Below, piece by piece: positions 58,539 through 64,000 of a stretch of 64,000 nucleotides of DNA. The DNA is taken from NCBI GenBank assembly GCA_050246635.1, contig JBFWVR010000013.1:1-64000 (forward strand), written 5' to 3'. The notes beneath the pieces are model-generated. The model did no database searches and was not told the origin of the DNA. It was given only the letters and a program-made list of their open reading frames with translations. Both the position numbers and the translations under genes were made by a program. This stretch comes from JBFWVR01 sp050246635. GTDB lineage: Bacteria > Acidobacteriota > Vicinamibacteria > Vicinamibacterales > UBA2999. How positions within the stretch are numbered: position 1 is the stretch's first letter; every line of letters begins with the position of its first letter.

Positions 58539-58744
58539 GCACGCGGTGTGCGAGGCCATCCGGGGGCGCGTCGGGCCCGCCTCGACAGGGCCCTGGCGTA
58601 ACGTGCGTGGCGTCTACGGGTTACCGGCACCAGCCGGCGCGGCCGTTGCTGGGGTCCGCGCTTTGCGCGTACAATGACCCGTTTGCTGGCGCACGTCCGA
58701 CGGCCCCGACGTCCCCGGCCGCGACCCCATCCAACGAGGAACGC

Positions 58745-59248
58745 ATGAGCAAGAGTTCGACCGTGACCGCCCGCGAGACCCCGGTCGCCCCGGTGTCCAC
58801 CGCGGCGGCTGGTGGCCTTGTCATCCGCGCCGAGAACTTCGTCATCGACACCGACGAGCGCATCGAGCTCGTGGACCTGACCGAGCGGGTCATGGAGCAC
58901 GTCCGCCAGTCCGGGGCCCGCGAGGGCATGATCACCCTGTGGTCGATGCACACGACCTGCGCGCTCTTCATCAACGAGTTCCAGAAGGCCCTGCTCACCG
59001 ACATCCGGCGGTTCCTCGAGGAAGTCGTGGCGCGGGACCGCTACTACATGCACAACGACCCCGAGCACTCCGACTGCGACCGGATGAACACCGACTCGCA
59101 CCTGCGGGCCATGCTGCTCGGCCACACGCTGACGCTGCAGATCAGCGGCGGCGAGGTCGTGCTGGGGCAGTGGCAGCGCATCCTGATGGCGGAGCTCGAC
59201 GGCCCGCGCGCCCGTACGCTGCGCGCCCAGGTGTGGGGCATTGCCTGA
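58745..59248 (+). CDS. yjbQ: YjbQ/UPF0047 family protein
   Basis: This 167-residue protein belongs to the YjbQ family. Conserved residues are seen in LWSMHTTCALFINEFQ, DRYYMHNDPEHSDCDRMNTDSHLRAMLLG and GQWQRILMAELDGPR, with His and Asp/Glu ligands for a metal. Members can act as weak thiamine phosphate synthases, but the main function is unknown. It starts at ATG 58745, with ACGAGGAACGC upstream, and overlaps mqnE by 8 bp. Confidence 0.88.
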   Translation: MSKSSTVTARETPVAPVSTAAAGGLVIRAENFVIDTDERIELVDLTERVMEHVRQSGAREGMITLWSMHTTCALFINEFQKALLTDIRRFLEEVVARDRYYMHNDPEHSDCDRMNTDSHLRAMLLGHTLTLQISGGEVVLGQWQRILMAELDGPRARTLRAQVWGIA

Positions 59249-60350
59249 CATCACCGCGAGGGTGCGCGCCGCCGGTCTCGGCGACATCCTGGAGAAGCTC
59301 GACGCGCGCGAGCGCCTGAGCGCCGAGGACGGCGTGCGCCTCTTCGAGACGCCCGCGCTGCTCGAGCTCGGCTGGCTCGCCAACCGCGAACGTGAGCGCC
59401 GGCACGGCGCCCGCACGTACTTCAACTACAACCTGCGCCTCGAGGCGACCAACGTCTGCGAGGCCTCGTGCCTCTTCTGCTCGTTCGCGCGGCTGATGCC
59501 CGGCGACGAGGGCGCCTACACGCTGACCCTCGAGCAGGTCTTCGCCAAGCTGCGTGCGCGGGCCGACCAGCCCCTCACCGAGATCCACATCGTCAACGGC
59601 CTGCACCCCGGCCTGCCGTTCAGCTACTACACCGAGCTGCTCTCGGGGCTGAAGGCCATCCGTCCCGACATCCACCTCAAGTGCTTCACGGCGGTGGAAA
59701 TCGCGTTCTTCGCGGACCATTACGGCATGACCGACGAGCAGGTGCTCGTCGAGCTGCAGGCCGCGGGGCTCGACTCGATGCCGGGCGGCGGCGCCGAGAT
59801 CCTGGCCGAACGCGTGCGGCAGAAGATCTGCCACGACAAGTGCACCGGCGATCGCTACATGGCCATCCACCGCGCCGCGCACCGGCTCGGCATGCGCACC
59901 AATGTCACGATGCTCTACGGGCACATCGAGACGATGGAGGAGCGGGTCGATCACCTGGTGCGGGTGCGGGAGCTGCAGGACGAGACGGGCGGGTTCCAGG
60001 CGTTCATCCCGCTGGCTTTCCATCCCGACAACAACCAGATGCGCAAGCTGCCGGCGCCGTCGGCCAGCGACACGCTGCGGGTGCACGCCGCCGCGCGCCT
60101 GATGCTCGACAACGTCGACCACATCAAGGCGTACTGGATCTCCTCGGGCGTCGAGGTCTCGCAGGCCGCGCTGTGGTTCGGCGCGGACGACCTCGACGGC
60201 ACGGTGCAGGAGGAGACCATCTACCACATGGCCGGCTCCCGCACGCCCTCCACGCTCTCGACCGGCGACATCGAGCGGCTGATCCGCGACGCCGGCCGCG
60301 AGCCCATCGAACGCGACACCCTGTACAACGTCGTCCGCGTCCCGGCCTGA
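59241..60350 (+). CDS. mqnE: Aminofutalosine synthase (radical SAM)
   Basis: This 369-residue enzyme adds SAM-derived adenosyl to 3-[(1-carboxyvinyl)oxy]benzoate in the futalosine menaquinone route. The [4Fe-4S] motif is CEASCLFCSFARLMPG (CxxxCxxC) near residue 71, followed by EIHIVNGLHPGLPFSYY and DSMPGGGAEIL. The TTG start at 59241 overlaps yjbQ; GTG 59262 is a possible shorter start. Together with ubiE it suggests menaquinone is made this way. Confidence 0.92.
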   Translation: MPDITARVRAAGLGDILEKLDARERLSAEDGVRLFETPALLELGWLANRERERRHGARTYFNYNLRLEATNVCEASCLFCSFARLMPGDEGAYTLTLEQVFAKLRARADQPLTEIHIVNGLHPGLPFSYYTELLSGLKAIRPDIHLKCFTAVEIAFFADHYGMTDEQVLVELQAAGLDSMPGGGAEILAERVRQKICHDKCTGDRYMAIHRAAHRLGMRTNVTMLYGHIETMEERVDHLVRVRELQDETGGFQAFIPLAFHPDNNQMRKLPAPSASDTLRVHAAARLMLDNVDHIKAYWISSGVEVSQAALWFGADDLDGTVQEETIYHMAGSRTPSTLSTGDIERLIRDAGREPIERDTLYNVVRVPA

Positions 60351-60359
60351 CGGCCGGGA

Positions 60360-60670
60360 CGGCCTCGCGGATCGCTGCGCTCGCCGCTCGGTGGGACTCA
60401 CTTCGTTCGCTGGGACTCGCCTTCGGCTCGCTGGGACTCGTTGCTGTGCGACTCGCTAGGACTCCCTCGCTTCGCTCGGGGCGCTCGGGCTCGCGCTGCG
60501 CGATCGCTGGGACTCGGGCCTCCGGCCCTCGCTCGGCCCGGTCGGGATGCGAAAGCGGGTGATCCCAGCGAGTCGCGCAGCGACGAGTCCCAGCGAGCGG
60601 CGCAGCCGCGAGTCCCAGCGCCCCGAGGCGTATCCGAGGGGCGTCCGAGCGAGGCCGCGGAGCGGCCGAA
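60360..60670. repeat. Second GGGACTCGCT inverted-repeat cluster
   Basis: A gene-free stretch of about 310 bp after mqnE has plus-sense GCTGGGACTCG and CTCGCTTCGCTCG units up to about 60540, then reverse-complement units (CGAGTCCCAGCG, GCAGCGACGAGTCC) to 60665. The two halves can pair. It resembles the cluster at 38130-38570. No coding potential is likely. Confidence 0.85.
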
Positions 60671-60697
60671 TCCTGTCGTCATCCCCCCGTTACGTGC

Positions 60698-60703
60698 TAT
60701 ACT
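60698..60703 (+). promoter_or_regulatory. -10 box for nadA
   Basis: TATACT is placed so that transcription would begin at about 60709-60711, the first bases of the leader stem. A matching -35 hexamer is not clear. Confidence 0.5.
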
Positions 60704-60708
60704 CCGGT

Positions 60709-60760
60709 TTAGACCAAGCACTGCCCGGGCGACAGCCCATCCGGCGTGACTTGGTCTTTT
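60709..60760 (+). ncRNA. Structured 5' leader of nadA, candidate riboswitch or attenuator
   Basis: AGACCAAG (60711-60718) pairs with CTTGGTCT (60750-60757). It is extended by CAC/GTG with one bulged A, then GCC/GGC, an internal loop and GGGC-GACA-GCCC. A run of T's follows. The structure begins at the predicted transcription start, so it is the first thing made, then 65 nt lead to nadA. Acidobacterial nadA genes are known to carry the NAD+-I (nadA motif) riboswitch, but I could not match its consensus by eye. Confidence 0.5.
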
Positions 60761-60825
60761 CGTGTCCGGAGATTGCGAAACTTTTCACAAGCTCGCGACC
60801 GGGCGCGGGGCCGTGAGGGCACACG

Positions 60826-61971
60826 ATGGCGACGGGCACGTTCCTGCCGGTGTTGACCGAGGTCGAGAAGGCAAGCCTCCACGAGCGTCAGCCGCTTCCC
60901 GAGCGGTACCTCGGGCTGGCTGACGAGGAGATGGACGTGCGCATCCGCGCCGCGCGCGAGGCGCTCGGCGACCGCCTCGTCATCCTCGGCCACCATTACC
61001 AGCGCGACGAGGTCATCAAGTACGCCGACTACACGGGCGACTCGTTCAAGCTCGCCCGCTCCATCGCGACGCACCCGCGCGCCGAGTTCATCGTCTTCTG
61101 CGGCGTGCACTTCATGGCCGAGAGCGCCGACGTGCTGGCGCTCCCGCACCAGCAGGTCATCCTGCCCGACCTGGCCGCCGGCTGTTCCATGGCCGACATG
61201 GCCGCGCCCGACCAGCTCGAGACCTGCTGGTCCGAGCTCGAGATGCTCGGCGCCGCCGACGGCACCGTGCCTGTCACCTACATCAACTCCGCCGCCGCGA
61301 TTAAGTCGTTCGTCGGCGAGCGGGGGGGCACCATCTGCACCTCGTCCAACGCCGCGGCCACCCTCAAGTGGGCGTGGGAGCGCGGCGAGCGCATCCTGTT
61401 CCTGCCCGATCAGCACCTCGGCCGCAACACCGCCTGGACGATGGGCGTGCCGCTCGATCAGATGGTGGTCTGGGACCCGGACCTGCCGTTCGGCGGGCTC
61501 ACCCGCGAGCAGGTGCAGAACGCCCGCATGCTGCTGTGGAAGGGCCACTGCTCCGTGCACGTGCGGTTCACGGTGAAGCAGATCGAGCTCCTGCGGCAGC
61601 AGCATCCCGACGTGAAGGTCATCGTCCATCCCGAGGTGCCCTTCGACGTCATGCGCGCGGCCGACCTCGCCGGCTCGACCGAGTTCATCCTGAAGACGGT
61701 GCGCGACGCCGCGCCGGGCACGACCTGGGCCGTCGGCACCGAGATTCACCTCGTGCACCGGCTGGCCGCCGAGGTGGCGCCGGCGAAGACGGTGCTCTCG
61801 CTCGACCAGGTCGGCTGCCTGTGCTCGACCATGTTCCGTGTCTCGCCGAATCACCTGCTGTGGGTCCTCGAGGGCCTCGTGGACGGCGAGGTGCACAACC
61901 GTGTGACGGTGCCCGATTCGCAGAAGGAGTTTGCTAAGCTGGCACTTGATCGCATGTTGTCCATCCAGTAA
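60826..61971 (+). CDS. nadA: Quinolinate synthase
   Basis: This 381-residue enzyme condenses iminoaspartate with dihydroxyacetone phosphate to quinolinate in NAD synthesis. It is oxygen-sensitive and uses a [4Fe-4S] cluster. Cysteines at FCGVHFMAES, AAGCSMADM, TICTSSNA and VGCLCSTMF include the ligands. YADYTGDSFKL and HPEVPFDVM are family motifs. It has its own leader, followed 18 bp later by sodB, which would help protect its cluster. Confidence 0.95.
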   Translation: MATGTFLPVLTEVEKASLHERQPLPERYLGLADEEMDVRIRAAREALGDRLVILGHHYQRDEVIKYADYTGDSFKLARSIATHPRAEFIVFCGVHFMAESADVLALPHQQVILPDLAAGCSMADMAAPDQLETCWSELEMLGAADGTVPVTYINSAAAIKSFVGERGGTICTSSNAAATLKWAWERGERILFLPDQHLGRNTAWTMGVPLDQMVVWDPDLPFGGLTREQVQNARMLLWKGHCSVHVRFTVKQIELLRQQHPDVKVIVHPEVPFDVMRAADLAGSTEFILKTVRDAAPGTTWAVGTEIHLVHRLAAEVAPAKTVLSLDQVGCLCSTMFRVSPNHLLWVLEGLVDGEVHNRVTVPDSQKEFAKLALDRMLSIQ

Positions 61972-61989
61972 CGAAGGAGTGACGTTCCC

Positions 61990-62592
61990 ATGGCTTTCAC
62001 GCTGCCAGCGCTGCCGTACGACTTCGCGGCCCTCGAACCGCACATCGACGCCCAGACGATGCAGATCCATCACGGGAAGCATCACCAGGGCTACGTGAAC
62101 AACCTGAACGCGGCGCTGGAGAAGCACCCGGAGCTTGCCGGCAAGAGCCTGGACGACCTGCTGAAGGACCTGAACGCGGTGCCCGAGGGCATCCGCACCG
62201 CGGTCCGCAACAACGGCGGCGGCCACTGGAACCACTCGCTGTTCTGGACCGTCATGGGACCGGGCAAGGGCGGCGCGCCGAGCGGTGACGTCGCCAGCGG
62301 CATCGACGCGGCCTTCGGCAGCTTCGACAAGTTCAAGGAGCAGTTCCAGGCCGCCGGCGCCGGCCGGTTCGGCAGCGGCTGGGCGTGGCTCGTCGTCGAC
62401 GGCGGCAAGTTCGCCATCACCAGCACCCCGAACCAGGACAACCCGCTCATGGACGGCAAGAAGGCCATCCTCGGCGTGGACGTCTGGGAGCACGCCTACT
62501 ACCTCAAGTACCAGAACCGCCGCGCCGACTACCTGGGCGCGTGGTGGAACGTCGTCAACTGGGATGAGGTCGCGAAGCGGCTGAAGGGGTGA
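61990..62592 (+). CDS. sodB: Superoxide dismutase, Fe/Mn family
   Basis: This 200-residue protein has the metal ligands His in MQIHHGKHHQGYV (near 27), His in GGGHWNHSLFW (near 77), and Asp and His in GVDVWEHAYYLKYQN. The length is normal, with no signal peptide, so it works in the cytoplasm. Residues around GPGKGGAPSG favour the Mn type, though Fe/Mn cannot be settled by eye. It is in operon position after nadA. Confidence 0.95.
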   Translation: MAFTLPALPYDFAALEPHIDAQTMQIHHGKHHQGYVNNLNAALEKHPELAGKSLDDLLKDLNAVPEGIRTAVRNNGGGHWNHSLFWTVMGPGKGGAPSGDVASGIDAAFGSFDKFKEQFQAAGAGRFGSGWAWLVVDGGKFAITSTPNQDNPLMDGKKAILGVDVWEHAYYLKYQNRRADYLGAWWNVVNWDEVAKRLKG

Positions 62593-62604
62593 CGTGCTTC
62601 GCGG

Positions 62605-62660
62605 GATCGAAGGGCACGAAGGGGCCGAAGGTCTCGAAGGGCACGAAGGTGCACGAAGGG
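62605..62660. repeat. GAAGGGCAC nonamer array
   Basis: CGAAGGGCA, CGAAGGGGC, CGAAGGTCT, CGAAGGGCA and CGAAGGTG units run between sodB and the final gene. It is the same family as the arrays in btuF and the Dph6-like gene. Its last GAAGGGG may act as Shine-Dalgarno for the GTG at 62669. Confidence 0.9.
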
Positions 62661-62668
62661 GTGTGGGC

Positions 62669-64000
62669 GTGAGCTCGCGCCCCTTTCTCTTTGTACGCAC
62701 GCTTGCGTGCTGCGCCTGCGTCGCCACCATCTTCGCCACCGTGCCGGTCGCCGCGCAGACCACCGTCACCGCCACCGCGCGTGACGTGTTGCGCATCGAG
62801 GCCTGGTCGTTCTTCGACCCGCCGCCCGCCGGCGAGGCGACGACCGATTACGCGTTTGCCGGGCATCGCCTCTCGGTCGGCGTGACGGCCGGCGGCCCGC
62901 GGTGGACCGGCGAGGGCGAGTTCCAGTACATCCAGCTCCAGTTCCTGCCGCGCGAGGCCGTCGCCGGGGCGCCGCTCGGCAATGGCGGGTACTACGCCGA
63001 GGCCGCGCGGAACACGTACGCATACCAGGTCTTCGCGCGCCGCCTGAACGTGCGATACACCGCCGGGGGGTGGTCCCTGAGGGTGGGCCGGCAGCTGTAC
63101 GAGTCCGGGCTCGAGGCCGACTCCGGCGTCGCCAGCCTCGAGTGGCTCAAACGCGAGCGCCTGGCCGGACGGCTCGTCAGCGGCGCCGAGTCGACGATCG
63201 TCCAGCGGGCGTTCGACGGGGTGCGGGCCGACGTCGACCACGGACGCTGGCGCGTGACGGCTTCCGCCTTCCTCCCGACGCAGGGCGCGTACGAGGAGTC
63301 GGCGACGGCGACCATCGAGCAACTGCGCGTCGGGACGGTCGCCGTGACACGCCGGCCGGATGGAGTCGTGTCGGAGCCCTTCGAGCTGCAGTTGTTCGCG
63401 CAGATCTACCGGGACCAGCGTGACGTGCGCGCCCGTCCTGACAACACGAGCCCCGCGCGCCTCGCCGGCGACGGGCGTCTCCGGCTCGAAGGCCCGCCGC
63501 CCGAGGTGGACGTCACGCTCGTCACGGCGGGCGCGTCGGCCGTGGGCATCGTCCCGACCGTGGCGGGCGAGGTGGAGTGGCTCGGGTGGGCCGCCGTGCA
63601 GGCCGGGCGGTGGTACGGGATGCCGCACCGGGCATGGAGCCTCGCGCTCGAGGGCGGTCACCGGTGGACCGGCGTCGCCGGCCGGCCGTCGGTGCGTGCA
63701 GGCCTGCTGTATGCGTCGGGTGACGAAGATGGCGGCGACGGGCGGCACGGCACGTTCGTGCCACCGCTGCCAGACGCCGATCGCACCTTCAGGGCAGCGG
63801 CCTGGGCACCGATGAACGTGATCGACCTCTTCGCATCGGTTGGCGTCGAGCCCCACTCACGCCTGACGCTGTGGGCTTCGCTGCACCAGACCCGTCTTGC
63901 CAGCGGCAATGACCGCTGGTACACCGGCACCGGCGCGACGGCCCGCAAGGGCGCCTTCTTCGGCTACACGGCCCGTCCGGCCTCTGGCACGACGTCGCTC
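62669..64000 (+). CDS. Outer-membrane porin-like protein, alginate-export type, partial
   Basis: A continuous frame of 444 codons runs from GTG 62669 off the right edge without a stop. The first 30 residues are a signal peptide (ending VPVAAQTT). The rest is a beta-barrel pattern of alternating short strands and turns rich in Gly, Trp and Tyr (VGRQLYESGLEADSG, AQIYRDQRDVRARPD, LTLWASLHQTRLASGNDRWYTG). This resembles the alginate-export family of outer membrane channels. Substrate is unknown. Strand count and C-terminus cannot be judged because it is cut. Confidence 0.8.
   Translation, partial: MSSRPFLFVRTLACCACVATIFATVPVAAQTTVTATARDVLRIEAWSFFDPPPAGEATTDYAFAGHRLSVGVTAGGPRWTGEGEFQYIQLQFLPREAVAGAPLGNGGYYAEAARNTYAYQVFARRLNVRYTAGGWSLRVGRQLYESGLEADSGVASLEWLKRERLAGRLVSGAESTIVQRAFDGVRADVDHGRWRVTASAFLPTQGAYEESATATIEQLRVGTVAVTRRPDGVVSEPFELQLFAQIYRDQRDVRARPDNTSPARLAGDGRLRLEGPPPEVDVTLVTAGASAVGIVPTVAGEVEWLGWAAVQAGRWYGMPHRAWSLALEGGHRWTGVAGRPSVRAGLLYASGDEDGGDGRHGTFVPPLPDADRTFRAAAWAPMNVIDLFASVGVEPHSRLTLWASLHQTRLASGNDRWYTGTGATARKGAFFGYTARPASGTTSL

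Noticed and set aside
60709..60760. Firm assignment as the NAD+-I riboswitch
   Set aside because: Gene context fits but the aptamer consensus could not be matched by eye; kept only as a candidate structured leader.
1..64000. Prophage or genomic island
   Set aside because: No integrase, transposase, phage structural gene or tRNA attachment site was recognised; gene content is metabolic and composition looks even.

Overview
The window is about 64 kb of very GC-rich bacterial chromosome with few intergenic bases, many 1-17 nt gene overlaps and frequent GTG/TTG starts. Aminofutalosine menaquinone synthesis (mqnE plus a UbiE/MenG methyltransferase), duplicated secreted beta-carbonic anhydrases, a DtxR/Feo iron cluster, a hybrid ISC/SUF operon and a B12-riboswitch-controlled uptake operon fit an uncultivated Acidobacteriota-like Gram-negative, possibly Vicinamibacteria. 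That placement is inference from gene content; no rRNA or marker phylogeny is available. No tRNA, rRNA, integrase, transposase or prophage gene was seen.

Layout: 1-1324 is a CRISPR array (16 full repeats plus one decayed terminal repeat) whose leader lies at the left edge; no cas gene is in view. 1378-10241 holds housekeeping and signalling genes: an FNR-like oxidoreductase, a diguanylate cyclase, a sigma-54 activator divergent from a deoxyhypusine-synthase-like enzyme, a PIN-like protein, nagA, a DUF4097 protein, queC and gph. 10246-17252 is an iron/manganese cluster: TonB receptor, TlpA-like thioredoxin, DtxR-type repressor, a membrane-anchored DtxR-FeoA fusion and a FeoB split into two genes. 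17363-28576 carries ubiE, a PilT-like ATPase, a hom/CoA-transferase operon, a SIMPL protein, two tandem HisKA_2 sensor kinases with a response regulator, and an AlkA-like glycosylase. 28869-32880 holds two copies of a cassette (beta-carbonic anhydrase plus small secreted protein) flanking a chemoreceptor.

35208-38122 is a CysO-type cysteine pathway: cysM, a JAMM protease and a CysO-E1-rhodanese fusion whose ubiquitin-like Gly-Gly end is internal. 38629-46725 is one Fe-S assembly operon (iscR-iscS-iscU-like-iscA-sufBCDSU-sufT) in which the IscU-like protein has lost two of three ligand cysteines while SufU is intact. 47492-51164 encodes two antiporter-like proteins and a PDZ pseudo-protease. 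51609-58271 (minus strand) is btuB-btuD-btuC-btuF, a Dph6-like PP-loop enzyme and a signal-less BtuF-like protein, led by a cobalamin riboswitch. 58745-64000 holds yjbQ, mqnE, nadA with a structured leader, sodB and a porin-like gene cut by the window edge.

The most striking theme outside genes is a set of short-period (7-9 bp) tandem repeats, GGGGTCAGACCCC-type palindromes and two long inverted-repeat clusters. Several have invaded gene ends: they supply stop codons, C-terminal tails, a read-through tail antisense to dtxR, and apparently an entire signal peptide (btuF).
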